Source: Erysipelotrichaceae bacterium (GTDB taxonomy: Bacteria > Bacillota_I > Bacilli_A > Erysipelotrichales > Coprobacillaceae). From it: a DNA stretch of 64,000 nucleotides. The stretch lies in NCBI GenBank assembly GCA_018365815.1, contig JAGZJH010000002.1, forward strand, positions 31,333-95,332, in the 5' to 3' direction. The first letter of the stretch is position 1. Every line of letters begins with the position of its first letter. The notes below the pieces were generated by a model that saw only the letters and a list, made by a program, of their open reading frames with translations, did not search any database and was not told the origin of the DNA. Both the position numbers and the translations under genes were made by a program. Positions 8,297 through 17,248 of this stretch are shown here, one piece after another.

Positions 8297-8932
8297 ATGG
8301 AAATCGTAAAAATAGAGAATTTGAATAAACAATTTGGAGAACATATAATATTTGAGAATTTTAATTTAAGTGTGAATGAGGGAGAAATGATGGCAATTAT
8401 GGGACCCTCAGGGTGTGGGAAATCGACATTATTAAATATCATTGGATTAATAGAAACATTTGAAGCAGGAGAATACACACTATTTGAAAAGAAGAATGTG
8501 AAAGTGAATACAGATGAATCAGCAATATTGATAAGAAATCATATCAATTATCTATTTCAAAACTTTGCATTAATAGATGAAGATAGTGTAGAAGAAAATC
8601 TAATGATAGCATTAAGATATGTCAAGCTGACAAAAGAGGAAAAGAAGAAAAAGATCGAAGAAGTATTAGAAAAACTAAATATGGAAAAATATCTAAAAGC
8701 AAAGATCAATGAATTAAGTGGAGGGCAACAACAAAGAATAGCGATCGCAAGAGTAATGCTTAAACCATGTGATTTGATATTAGCAGATGAGCCGACGGGA
8801 TCTCTCGATGAGGACAATAAATTAATGATAATGTCACTATTAAAAGAATTGAATGAACAAGGGAAAACAATCATAATTGTGACACATGATCCAGAAGTTG
8901 GAAATATGTGTCAAAGAGTGATTAATTTATAA
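8297..8932 (+). CDS. ABC ATPase of the lactococcin 972-group transporter
   Basis: A 211-residue stand-alone nucleotide-binding protein of the MacB/LolD type: Walker A GPSGCGKST at ~36-44, Q-loop NYLFQNFALIDE, signature LSGGQQQR at ~136, Walker B LILADEPTGSLDE, and H-loop IIVTHD. Every catalytic element is present. It lies 3 bases behind the DUF1430 gene, whose product supplies the membrane domain. It is closely paralogous to the ATPase at 12955-13587; both have LFQN.ALIDE after the Q-loop. The complex is expected to export the bacteriocin or protect the producer from it. Confidence 0.9.
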   Translation: MEIVKIENLNKQFGEHIIFENFNLSVNEGEMMAIMGPSGCGKSTLLNIIGLIETFEAGEYTLFEKKNVKVNTDESAILIRNHINYLFQNFALIDEDSVEENLMIALRYVKLTKEEKKKKIEEVLEKLNMEKYLKAKINELSGGQQQRIAIARVMLKPCDLILADEPTGSLDEDNKLMIMSLLKELNEQGKTIIIVTHDPEVGNMCQRVINL

Positions 8933-8963
8933 AAGAAAGTGAGAAATTACTTTCTTTTTATTT
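8932..8963 (+). terminator. Terminator after the first bacteriocin operon
   Basis: A 9-bp stem, AAAGAAAGT / ACTTTCTTT, with loop GAGAAATT and a following T-rich tract. The same hairpin stood after the regulator gene until the insertion sequence split it (3383-3400 and 5036-5043). Confidence 0.8.
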
Positions 8964-9131
8964 TGGGAAAAATTAATATTTAGAAGGATAAATTAATGTT
9001 TAAAGATATAATTTATGTAATTAGACACATAATGATGGCATTTCATTAGTTTTATAGGTGATTTTCTTAAATAATCAAAATGGGAAAAATTTTATTTTCA
9101 ACTTCAACAAGAAATAACAAAAATGGTGCAG

Positions 9132-9159
9132 TTGATTTAAAATATGCAGATGATATAAT
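9132..9159 (+). promoter_or_regulatory. Promoter of the second secreted-protein gene
   Basis: TTGATT, 16 bases, TATAAT, as in copy A. Confidence 0.75.
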
Positions 9160-9167
9160 GCAAATAT

Positions 9168-9181
9168 GGAAAGCGATTTCC
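9168..9181 (+). promoter_or_regulatory. cre-like palindrome, copy B
   Basis: GGAAAGCGATTTCC lies 9 bases after the -10 box, at the same distance as in copy A. Confidence 0.55.
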
Positions 9182-9278
9182 TTGACGAGATATGTGTTAG
9201 ATAACTAATTAATGTATTGGAGGGATATTGGAAGTAAAATAATCAATTATTCAATTATTTTGTAAAGAAAAGGAGCGA

Positions 9279-9915
9279 ATGAAAAAACGAAATTAAAAAA
9301 TGTATTCAGTGTATTAATATTATCCTCATTGTTAATTCCAACTGCTGGAACAACTAATGTCAATGCTAAATCTGTTCGTACTGGAGAATTGATATAACAA
9401 ATATTCTTGCTAATCCAGATGTAGAAGTTGAGAAATATACTGCAGAGGAGTATAAAACAGTAATTTTGGAAGATGAAAATTTGGCAAGTAAAGAAAAAGA
9501 TGAAATGATAGAAAAAGTGGATGTGATTTCAAAACAAAAAGATGCGTATGATTATTGGAGAATTTACGATGTTTGCCAAGTGACTTCTAGTTATACTTGT
9601 AGACCATATTTTTATACATACTCTGAATTTGCAACTGGAGGTTATTCAGCTAGAATAATTGAAGTATTAAATGCCAATATAGATAGAAATTATAATGGAA
9701 TTAGTAAACAATTCAAAGGTTCATTATATTATCATTTAGAAGCAAGTAACAAATTATATTGGGATTTAAATGGTGATTTTTATAATAATGGTTCGACAAC
9801 TTATTCGGGTGGAGTTAATATTAAAGTTGGAGGATCTACAACTGTTAATTTCTCTATTTCTGGATCTTCAAATTATTATGCATATTGTAATAAATATGAT
9901 AGAGTCACTTTTTAA
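9279..9915 (+). pseudogene. Secreted protein with YWDLNGDF motif, two frameshifts
   Basis: An ATG at 9279 with AAAGGAG just upstream reads into a stop after five codons because the A-run at 9282-9287 is one base short. With one more A it gives a clean signal peptide (KNVFSVLILSSLLIPTAG, ending NVNAKS), but this frame stops at 9395. The rest of the protein is in a third frame from ~9388 (DITNILANPDVEVEKYTAEE) to 9915. The joined product would be ~210 residues: signal peptide, acidic helical spacer, then a Tyr/Ser/Gly-rich domain with KQFKGSLYYHL, LYWDLNGDFYNNG and a beta-rich end. The last domain resembles the product of 10096-10698. It may be a second bacteriocin or toxin; no named family is recognised. 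Confidence 0.7.
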
Positions 9916-10044
9916 TACTAAAATCATATAATTTTAATATGAGGAATAATGGAAAGTGAGAAAATTATTACTCCTTTTGTTATTAAAATATTCTTATTTC
10001 GCTACTTTTTTGGAAAAATTAATGTAGTTAAATAAATTTTTGCA

Positions 10045-10053
10045 TGGTATAAT
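10045..10053 (+). promoter_or_regulatory. Extended -10 promoter for the anchored paralogue
   Basis: TGGTATAAT gives the TGnTATAAT form, 43 bases before the start at 10096; no good -35 box is visible. Confidence 0.45.
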
Positions 10054-10095
10054 TTAATAAAGAAATTGGTTTATAAAAGAAAGGAGTGTATTTGT

Positions 10096-10698
10096 ATGTT
10101 TAAAAAATACAAAATTTTAATTATTGTTTGTATTTTAGCAATTGTCGGAGTTGGAGGGTATATGTGGACTAAATCAGAAACTGAACCCAAGTCTAAAGAA
10201 ATTCCTCAAGGCGTTTTAAATGAAGTGAGTTATGAAAAAATGATTGAAAATATTTCAATGTATAATGAAATTAGTATTGAAGATGCGAAAAAACAATTTA
10301 GTAATCAATCATCATCTACAACAAAGTATTATGAACTCATCGAACCGGTAGAAGTTACAGAAGATTATCATGCAGCGATGTATTTTAGTTTCTTAATTGA
10401 AAAAGACAGTAGTGGAACTTCAACTGTAAAAGAAGTAACTAACGCTTGCTTAGTCACATCTAACTTATTAGATAATAATATTAAAGCAAAGGAATTTGCA
10501 GGTAATGTGGCGGTTCATTTACAAGATCATAAAACAGTTTATTATGATATTAATGGAGATTTCTGTAATTTAAACTTATCCACTTCAACAAGTATTGAAA
10601 ACGCAGATGGAGTTGTAACACTACCCGAAAATAATGAAACACATCAATTATATAAATATGTCAATGTTTCTCAAGAAAAAGAAGTAGTTGTAAAGTAA
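10096..10698 (+). CDS. Membrane-anchored protein related to the secreted YWDLNGDF protein
   Basis: A 200-residue protein; the ATG at 10096 is chosen from AAGGAGTG 7 bases upstream. Residues 1-22 form one membrane helix (KILIIVCILAIVGVGGYMW) without a clear cleavage site, so the rest lies outside the cell on an anchor. The segment KEFAGNVAVHLQ, then VYYDINGDFCNLN near residue 150, aligns with KQFKGSLYYHL and LYWDLNGDFYN in the preceding broken gene. The two are therefore paralogues, one secreted and one anchored. An anchored relative of a secreted toxin could serve as immunity protein, but this is inference. Terminator hairpins surround the gene. Confidence 0.65.
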   Translation: MFKKYKILIIVCILAIVGVGGYMWTKSETEPKSKEIPQGVLNEVSYEKMIENISMYNEISIEDAKKQFSNQSSSTTKYYELIEPVEVTEDYHAAMYFSFLIEKDSSGTSTVKEVTNACLVTSNLLDNNIKAKEFAGNVAVHLQDHKTVYYDINGDFCNLNLSTSTSIENADGVVTLPENNETHQLYKYVNVSQEKEVVVK

Positions 10699-10725
10699 CA
10701 TTAAGTTAGGAAGTATTTACCGAAC

Positions 10726-10751
10726 AAGGAAGGAAATCCTTCCTTATTTTT
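10726..10751 (+). terminator. Rho-independent terminator
   Basis: An 8-bp stem, AAGGAAGG / CCTTCCTT, with loop AAAT, then ATTTTTAT. Confidence 0.8.
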
Positions 10752-10777
10752 ATATATTATAATAGGTGGGAGATTAT

Positions 10778-12955
10778 ATGAAATATAAATATATTAAGCA
10801 TTTTCTTGTTGTTGTTTCGTTTCTTGTCGTGACAGTATTTTTTATTTTTTCAATGGATCTAAAACAAAAAAATAGTTATATTCAATATAATAACGCTAAA
10901 ATGAAAAAAGTGTCATTGACCTATCAAGAGGGTATTACTGATAATACATTCAAATCATGGCTTACATTAGCTCAACAATATGATGTTGAAATTGTTAAAA
11001 GTGACATTACTTTTAAAGATAATCAAATTCTTAATCAAATCTATTTAACCGGTTCTATTGAAGATTTTTTAAATCATCAGTCTTTAAATTATTATACTAA
11101 TCAAGATAATACTTTAAAAAATACTGCTTCTACTTTTAATGATTTTAATAGTGTTAGTGAATTTAAAATTAATGATATTTTAAACAACGATGTTTATATC
11201 TTTCAACCATTAAGTTATTTCTTTGAAAGTGATTATTACTTATTTTCACAATACACTGTATTCTATGATAACGATGATAATTTTAATTCTTTTAAACTAG
11301 CCTCTAATCAACTATTTCAAGAGGAATTAGATGTGCAAGATATAAACGAGCAAAATTCTTCTTATTTAGAAAAGATTTTTATAGTAGTGATGATTTTGTT
11401 TTTTATTGTTTATATCATAGTTGAAATATTTAATATTTATTACTCATCAAAACAAATATCTACTTTAAAGATGTTGGGGTTTTCAAATTTTAAAATATGC
11501 TTATCATTATTTAAAACAGATATGATTATTTATGTGATTACATATTTGATTTCATTAGCGATTTCTTTACTACTATTACGTGGTAATTATATGAAATGGT
11601 TTTATATAGAAGCATTAATATTATTTTTGATTATTATATTATATGGCTTGTTATCTTATTTATGTATATGTCGCATTTTATCTAAAAACAATATTATCGA
11701 ATTATTAAAAAATAAAGGTATTGTAAAAAAACTATTGAGAATGAATATGATTTTAGAATTTAGTTTAGGATTTATTGTGGTATTACTTTTATCTAATACA
11801 CTTGCGACTTCACAGTCTTTGTTATTTAAAAATAAGTCTTTAAATAATATTATGGATATTGTTAACTATGCTTATTTTCCTTATATTCATGAAAATAACT
11901 CGCAAATATCACAAGGGAAAAAAGTTTTAAACCAACTGTATTCAAAATTACCTAGCACTTCAATTCATTATGAATACTCCTCTTTTAGTGATTTTCATAT
12001 CAGCGAACCTCAAGATATAAAAAGAACTAACCAATCTATTTTGTCAGGAGACTATTTTCCTTATGCAACAGTTGATACAAATTATATAACGTTAAATAAT
12101 ATTAAAGTATTTGATAAGGATCATAATGAAGTAGTTTTAGATCATTTAACGCAAGAATTATTTCTATTTCCACAAGAATATGTTCAATATTATTCAGCGT
12201 TTATGAAATACTATCAAAAAGAGTTAAATCGTAATGAACAAAGACAAGCCATTCAAACTAATTTTGATTTATATACTTATCAAGGTGAAACTTTACTTTA
12301 TACCATTGAAAATAACGGTACACGAGTATTTAAATCACCGGTGATATTTGAAAAGCCTATTTTAAGAGTAATTTATTCTGATTATCCTTTAAACTATATT
12401 GATGATTCATTAGGATTAAATATTGCGGGAACGGGAATAACAACCGGACTAAAATTTGATATGCAAACACAAACGAAAGAATTTTTTTATCAAATGTTAT
12501 TTCCTTTACTTCAAGAAGCAAAAGTTGAACAGATTTTACCTTTAAATTTATTAACCACAATAGGTGAAAGCATTGGACAAGAAATATTATTTTTGCAGTA
12601 TCAATTATATTTAGAAGCCTTAATCTCTGTTTTTGCTTTAATTGTTTATATCATCGTAATGCATCAGTTAATACAGTTGACTATTCAAAAGAATTTGAAA
12701 AAGATAATCGTTAAAACATATTTAGGAATTTCTAAAGTTAGAATTTATAAAAAGATTTATATATCACAATTACTATTGTTATTAATTCCAATATTATTGG
12801 CTTTAATGATAGGAATGATGAGTTTTGATATAAAATTAAATATTTTTATTTTCTTAATATTCTTTTTATTAACGATTTTCCATTGTTTATTCTATGCTTC
12901 TTTAAATAAAGTTAAGTTAAATCATATTGTAGCATTTTTGAAAGGAGATTTTTAA
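10778..12955 (+). CDS. DUF1430-type bacteriocin-associated membrane protein, second copy
   Basis: A 725-residue membrane protein starting at the ATG at 10778 (AGGTGGGA upstream). It has the same plan as the protein at 6065-8293: N-terminal helix at ~10-25, outside domain, three helices at ~197-300, one at ~325-345, a long outside domain, then three helices from ~610 to the end. Sequence identity with the first copy looks low although the order is the same, so the duplication is old or the copies came separately. The stop overlaps the ATPase start (TAATG), showing tight coupling. It should be the membrane part of a second export or immunity ABC complex. Confidence 0.75.
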   Translation: MKYKYIKHFLVVVSFLVVTVFFIFSMDLKQKNSYIQYNNAKMKKVSLTYQEGITDNTFKSWLTLAQQYDVEIVKSDITFKDNQILNQIYLTGSIEDFLNHQSLNYYTNQDNTLKNTASTFNDFNSVSEFKINDILNNDVYIFQPLSYFFESDYYLFSQYTVFYDNDDNFNSFKLASNQLFQEELDVQDINEQNSSYLEKIFIVVMILFFIVYIIVEIFNIYYSSKQISTLKMLGFSNFKICLSLFKTDMIIYVITYLISLAISLLLLRGNYMKWFYIEALILFLIIILYGLLSYLCICRILSKNNIIELLKNKGIVKKLLRMNMILEFSLGFIVVLLLSNTLATSQSLLFKNKSLNNIMDIVNYAYFPYIHENNSQISQGKKVLNQLYSKLPSTSIHYEYSSFSDFHISEPQDIKRTNQSILSGDYFPYATVDTNYITLNNIKVFDKDHNEVVLDHLTQELFLFPQEYVQYYSAFMKYYQKELNRNEQRQAIQTNFDLYTYQGETLLYTIENNGTRVFKSPVIFEKPILRVIYSDYPLNYIDDSLGLNIAGTGITTGLKFDMQTQTKEFFYQMLFPLLQEAKVEQILPLNLLTTIGESIGQEILFLQYQLYLEALISVFALIVYIIVMHQLIQLTIQKNLKKIIVKTYLGISKVRIYKKIYISQLLLLLIPILLALMIGMMSFDIKLNIFIFLIFFLLTIFHCLFYASLNKVKLNHIVAFLKGDF

Positions 12956-13587
12956 TGATTGAGATTAATATTAAAGAAAAGAAATATAAAGATCACCTTA
13001 TTTTTGAAAATTTTAAAGAGGTTATTCAAAAAGGTGAAATGGTGGCGATTGTGGGAAAAAGTGGTAGTGGTAAAAGTACATTATTAAATATTATAGGTTT
13101 ATTAGATCAAAATTATAATGGGGAAGTTATGATTAATCATGCCTCTACTCAAAAGATGAAAGAAAATAAACGTACTAAATTTATACGTGAAAATATTTCA
13201 TATCTATTTCAAAACTATGCTTTAATTGATGAAATGAGTGTCAAAGACAATTTACTTTATGCTTTAGAATATGTGAAAAAAACTAAATCAGAAAAAGAAG
13301 CCATGATTAAAGTATGTTTAAAAGAATTGGGGTTAGAAGATAAGTATAATGAAAAAGTTTTTAAATTAAGTGGTGGGCAACAACAACGTATTGCGTTAGT
13401 AAGAACAATTTTAAAACCTAGCCAAATTATTTTAGCAGATGAGCCAACCGGAAATTTAGACGACCAAAATACAAAAGAAGTAATGGGGATATTAAGAAAA
13501 ATAAATCAAATGGGGAAAACAGTTGTGGTAGTGACACATAATTTAGAATGTGCAAAATTTTGTGATCGAGTGATTACTTTAGATTAA
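12955..13587 (+). CDS. ABC ATPase paired with the second DUF1430 protein
   Basis: A 210-residue nucleotide-binding protein: Walker A GKSGSGKST at ~34-42, Q-loop SYLFQNYALIDE, signature LSGGQQQR, Walker B IILADEPTGNLDD, and H-loop VVVTHN. Its ATG overlaps the stop of the membrane protein gene. It is a close paralogue of the ATPase at 8297-8932. It powers the second DUF1430 complex; the cargo is unknown, most simply the product of the broken gene at 9279 or its anchored relative. Confidence 0.9.
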   Translation: MIEINIKEKKYKDHLIFENFKEVIQKGEMVAIVGKSGSGKSTLLNIIGLLDQNYNGEVMINHASTQKMKENKRTKFIRENISYLFQNYALIDEMSVKDNLLYALEYVKKTKSEKEAMIKVCLKELGLEDKYNEKVFKLSGGQQQRIALVRTILKPSQIILADEPTGNLDDQNTKEVMGILRKINQMGKTVVVVTHNLECAKFCDRVITLD

Positions 13588-13609
13588 TGACAAAAGGGGA
13601 GTAAAAATA

Positions 13610-15115
13610 ATGAAAGGGAAAGAAAAACATAAAAAACAAATACTATTTACACCGCTTAAACACTTTTGTATGCACAATTGGTTATTTATAAGTATTTATT
13701 TAATCAGCGTCATTGCCACAAGTTGGCTACCTTTTAAACTCAGTGTGCAAATGAGTGACTTATTAGAAAAAGCAGTAGAATTAACGTTTCATTTACAAGA
13801 TGGATTAATATTGATTTTATTTATCCTACTTTATGCAATTTTTATTATGATCGAATTGCGTTTATCAGGAAAACTAATCGCTAAATGTCAAGGATATTTA
13901 ATCAAAGACCAACTAACTTATCAATTAAAAAATTATCGTCATATTATCTATCATAATGAAAATACCCTTACACAAGGGCAAAAAATAGTGACACAATCTA
14001 AAACAATTGCCACTTTTTACATTAATACATTCATCAAAGGAATACTTGCTTTAATAATGTGTTTAGTGATCGCATTAAAACTATTTAATATGAGTAAAGT
14101 GATTAGTTTATTGTTAATCATTACAAGTGTGATTGTTATCTTGATTATGCTTTCTTTAAACCAATTAATGACAAAACGTCAAAAGGCTTATGTGGATATT
14201 GCTTCTAAATATTTTGCCTTGTCCGATAATTATATACAAAACATTGAACAAATTAAATTCCACGATTTATTTAACTACTGCTATCAACAATTAATCATTA
14301 AAGGGGATAAATTGATTAAATATTGCTTAGCTGCTTTTAATATAGAACTCAAAGAAACGTTGTTAGTTAATCTATTACAATATGGATTTATCGCTATTTA
14401 TATTTGTGTTTTATTAATGAACCCTCATTTTAATGTAGGAAATATGATGTTAATTATTTCAACATTAACCTTATATTTTAATTATATCTATCGTATTAAA
14501 GACTTACTGATTGACTTGCAAAAAATAAATGTCGCAATTGAAATCTTTGAAAAAGAAAAATTAGAAATCAACTCTATCAATCTTAGTCAAATCAATCAAA
14601 TCGAACTTCAAGATTTTAAATCTACTTATCAAAAATGTTCAGCAATGAATTATTGTTTTAAATCAAATAATGTTTATTTAATTCAAGGAGAAAATGGGGT
14701 TGGAAAATCCAGTTTCTTTAAAGCACTATTAGGGTTAGATTTAGAATATTCAGGTAACATTATGATGAACCATCAATCAATTAAAGGAAAAGATTTAATG
14801 TCATTATACACCCATTCATTATTTTATATCGATCAAAACTGCGATTTAATAGAATATGTCGATACAAAAGATGAAAACATCAACTTATCACGAGGTCAAA
14901 TACAACAATTTTTACTTCAAGAATTATTTAACCACCAAAAAATAGAACACAGTTTGATTTTATTAGACGAACCAAGTGCGTCATTAGACCAAATGGCTAA
15001 AGAAAAATTAGTTCATTTTATACAACAACTCAAATCTTGTCATAATATCGTAATGATTATTTCTCATGATCCGTTTATGGAACAACCAGACTATGTGAAA
15101 GTGAGGTTTGAATAA
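13610..15115 (+). CDS. ABC exporter half-transporter (TMD-NBD)
   Basis: A 501-residue protein with about six membrane helices in residues ~20-300 and a C-terminal ATPase domain: Walker A QGENGVGKSS at ~357, signature NLSRGQIQQ (Arg replaces the second Gly of LSGGQ), Walker B LILLDEPSASLDQ, and H-loop MIISHD. The NBD is short, with little between Walker A and the signature. It lies 22 bases after the DUF1430 ATPase gene and overlaps in function with the next gene, a similar half-transporter; together they should form a heterodimeric exporter. It has no peptidase domain, so it would not process double-glycine leaders. The cargo is unknown. Confidence 0.8.
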   Translation: MKGKEKHKKQILFTPLKHFCMHNWLFISIYLISVIATSWLPFKLSVQMSDLLEKAVELTFHLQDGLILILFILLYAIFIMIELRLSGKLIAKCQGYLIKDQLTYQLKNYRHIIYHNENTLTQGQKIVTQSKTIATFYINTFIKGILALIMCLVIALKLFNMSKVISLLLIITSVIVILIMLSLNQLMTKRQKAYVDIASKYFALSDNYIQNIEQIKFHDLFNYCYQQLIIKGDKLIKYCLAAFNIELKETLLVNLLQYGFIAIYICVLLMNPHFNVGNMMLIISTLTLYFNYIYRIKDLLIDLQKINVAIEIFEKEKLEINSINLSQINQIELQDFKSTYQKCSAMNYCFKSNNVYLIQGENGVGKSSFFKALLGLDLEYSGNIMMNHQSIKGKDLMSLYTHSLFYIDQNCDLIEYVDTKDENINLSRGQIQQFLLQELFNHQKIEHSLILLDEPSASLDQMAKEKLVHFIQQLKSCHNIVMIISHDPFMEQPDYVKVRFE

Positions 15116-15116
15116 A

Positions 15117-16706
15117 ATGAATAAATATTTTTATCGTACCATTCGTTTAAAAAAATGGTTATTTGCATTATTTATCACCGTTTCTTTATTAAATCAATTA
15201 GTGATTATTATATATCCGCTATTTCTTAACTATATTTTAAATTACTTTAGTCAAATACAAACTTGTCAAATTATTTTATTCGTTATTTTATCTTTACTTT
15301 TACCATTAATGAATTATGGGGTTGATGCATTAAATAACTACATTTCCAATAAATTTTCAACTATCATCAGTGCTTCTATACTTGAAGAAATTTTTCATAA
15401 AAATATTGTCAAGTTAAAGAAATTCAGTGTTGATGAAATAAACCGTACAGTCAATAACTTTTCAGGTTTATTATGTTCTTTTTATTTATTTAACGTACTA
15501 GGTTGTATGTTTAATTTAATGAGTGCATTAGTGATGAGTATTATTTTAGTTAAAGAAAGTGTTTTTTTAGCTTTAGGAATTATATTATTGAATATAGTAA
15601 GATTAGTGTTTGTATATTGTTTTAAATCAAAACTTAAAAAAGTAAGTCAAGATAAGTTAGAGGCTGAAAATAAATATATGGGCTATGTTGTGAAATGTAT
15701 TCAAAAATTAAAAACAATTAAATTAAGAAAACAAGAAGAACAAGTATTAAACCAACTTGAAGATTTAGAAAATTATTTCTATTTAAAAAATAACCAAGCC
15801 GTAGATGTTAATAGTACAATCTCAATGATTAATCAAAATGCAGTATGGCTTATTAAATTTGCGACAATTATATTAGGTTTAATGTTGTTTTACCAAATGC
15901 AAATGAACATTTTAGTTTTACCACTTGCTTTTATGTACGCACAAAACATTACCCAATCATTTGATTATCTTTCATATCTTTCTTCATCTTATGCTTCGTT
16001 AAAAGGATTTTATAATGGGGTATTAAAAATACTTAGTATTGAAAAAATAAAAGATAACGGACTTCAAAATTCTTTTGATACTTTAACTTTAAAAGAAGTA
16101 GGATTTGCATTTGATGATTTTAATATTTTTACTTGTTTAAATTATACTTTTAAAAAGGGGCTAATCTATGTGATTACCGGTGAAAACGGAACGGGTAAAT
16201 CAACTTTATTTAAGTTATTAAGTGGATTATACCCACAATATCAAGGGCAAATATTACTTAATCAACATCGTTTAAGTGATTATAATATTGAATATTATCA
16301 ACATCATTTAATCAGCACATTTTTACAAGAAGACTTTTTATTTGAAGGGACTATTTTAGATAATTTGTTTACAACACAAAAAGAACAAGCCATTTTGTTA
16401 TGTCATCAATTTGGATTAGATGAAAATAAAAAAGTAGAAAATAATGGGAAAAATTTATCAGGGGGACAAAAAAGAAAAGTATTATTCATTCGTTTTCTTT
16501 TAGAAGTCAAAGCCCATCAACCATCGTTAATATTACTTGATGAACCGACATATGCTTTAGATGCACAGTCTATTGAAGTAGTAAAACAAACTATTCAAGA
16601 TTTAAGTAAACAACATTTAGTGATTTTAATTTCACATGATATTTTAAATAGTGAGGGGAATTTTAAAGTATTAAAACTAGAAAATGGGGGCTTGTTTAAT
16701 CGATAA
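15117..16706 (+). CDS. ABC exporter half-transporter (TMD-NBD), partner
   Basis: A 529-residue protein. The ATG at 15117 is chosen because GAGG lies 10 bases upstream; a TTG at 15108 is too near that site. Six membrane helices (residues ~10-310) precede an ATPase domain with Walker A TGENGTGKST, signature LSGGQKRK, Walker B LILLDEPTYALD and H-loop LISHD. Unlike its partner at 13610-15115 it has a canonical signature, so the pair may have one standard and one weakened ATP site, as in many heterodimeric exporters. It starts 1 base after the partner's stop. It is the last gene of the second bacteriocin-type cassette. Confidence 0.8.
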   Translation: MNKYFYRTIRLKKWLFALFITVSLLNQLVIIIYPLFLNYILNYFSQIQTCQIILFVILSLLLPLMNYGVDALNNYISNKFSTIISASILEEIFHKNIVKLKKFSVDEINRTVNNFSGLLCSFYLFNVLGCMFNLMSALVMSIILVKESVFLALGIILLNIVRLVFVYCFKSKLKKVSQDKLEAENKYMGYVVKCIQKLKTIKLRKQEEQVLNQLEDLENYFYLKNNQAVDVNSTISMINQNAVWLIKFATIILGLMLFYQMQMNILVLPLAFMYAQNITQSFDYLSYLSSSYASLKGFYNGVLKILSIEKIKDNGLQNSFDTLTLKEVGFAFDDFNIFTCLNYTFKKGLIYVITGENGTGKSTLFKLLSGLYPQYQGQILLNQHRLSDYNIEYYQHHLISTFLQEDFLFEGTILDNLFTTQKEQAILLCHQFGLDENKKVENNGKNLSGGQKRKVLFIRFLLEVKAHQPSLILLDEPTYALDAQSIEVVKQTIQDLSKQHLVILISHDILNSEGNFKVLKLENGGLFNR

Positions 16707-16707
16707 T

Positions 16708-16743
16708 TGATGATTGTTGATTAAAATAAATCAACAATCATCA
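16708..16743 (+). terminator. Long inverted repeat closing the cassette
   Basis: A perfect 15-bp stem (16708-16722 with 16729-16743) has a 6-base loop. No T-run follows, so it is a terminator-like hairpin rather than a classical terminator; transcript protection is another possibility. Confidence 0.5.
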
Positions 16744-16800
16744 AAAATAATTGACCGCCATTTCATGTTTATTTATAATGAATAAAAAAAGGAGAGTTTT

Positions 16801-17247
16801 ATGAAGTTATATTTAGCAGGAAGTTTATTTAATGAAGCAGAAGTGGCTCAACGTCAAAAAGAAGGGAAAATATTAAGGGAAATGTTTCCTAATTTAGAAA
16901 TTTTTAATCCCATTGAACAACCTTTTAATGAAAATAAAGCCAGTTTACCGACACCGGAAATGATTTACGAAGCAGACGCTAACGCAGTGATTGATTGTGA
17001 TATTTTTATTGCCGATTTAACAAACGAAGATAGTGGTGTGATGGTTGAATTAGGTTTAGCGATTCAAAGTCAAACTAAAATTATTATTGGAATTAACAGT
17101 GACATTCGTTTAAAAACTGCTAATCAATATGATATACCTACTTATGGTATGAACCATTTTGTATTAGGTGGAATTTTAAAATACGGATATTTCGTACATA
17201 GTTTTGACGAAGCAATGAATAAATTAAAAGAATTATTAGATGAATAA
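16801..17247 (+). CDS. Nucleoside 2-deoxyribosyltransferase
   Basis: A 148-residue cytosolic enzyme that moves the deoxyribose of 2'-deoxynucleosides between bases, a salvage reaction. The N-terminal YLAGSLFNEAE is the substrate loop, the DCDIFIADLTNEDSGVMVELG segment holds the conserved Asp and the catalytic Glu, and the length is normal for the family. The start at 16801 has AGGAGAG 6 bases upstream. It stands alone with its own terminator. A nucleotide-sugar or DNA N-glycosidase-like relative is possible but less likely. Confidence 0.85.
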   Translation: MKLYLAGSLFNEAEVAQRQKEGKILREMFPNLEIFNPIEQPFNENKASLPTPEMIYEADANAVIDCDIFIADLTNEDSGVMVELGLAIQSQTKIIIGINSDIRLKTANQYDIPTYGMNHFVLGGILKYGYFVHSFDEAMNKLKELLDE

Positions 17248-17248
17248 G

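Larger units (their letters stand above)
9041..9226 (+). repeat. Duplicated promoter module, copy B
   Basis: Second copy of the module at 5127-5315, in the same orientation and about 3.9 kb away. Differences are scattered single bases and small indels; the promoter boxes, their spacing and the palindrome are kept. Confidence 0.85.

Noticed and set aside
16708..16743. Recombination (att) site
   Set aside because: A perfect hairpin right after a stop codon with no integrase or second copy nearby is better read as a transcript end.
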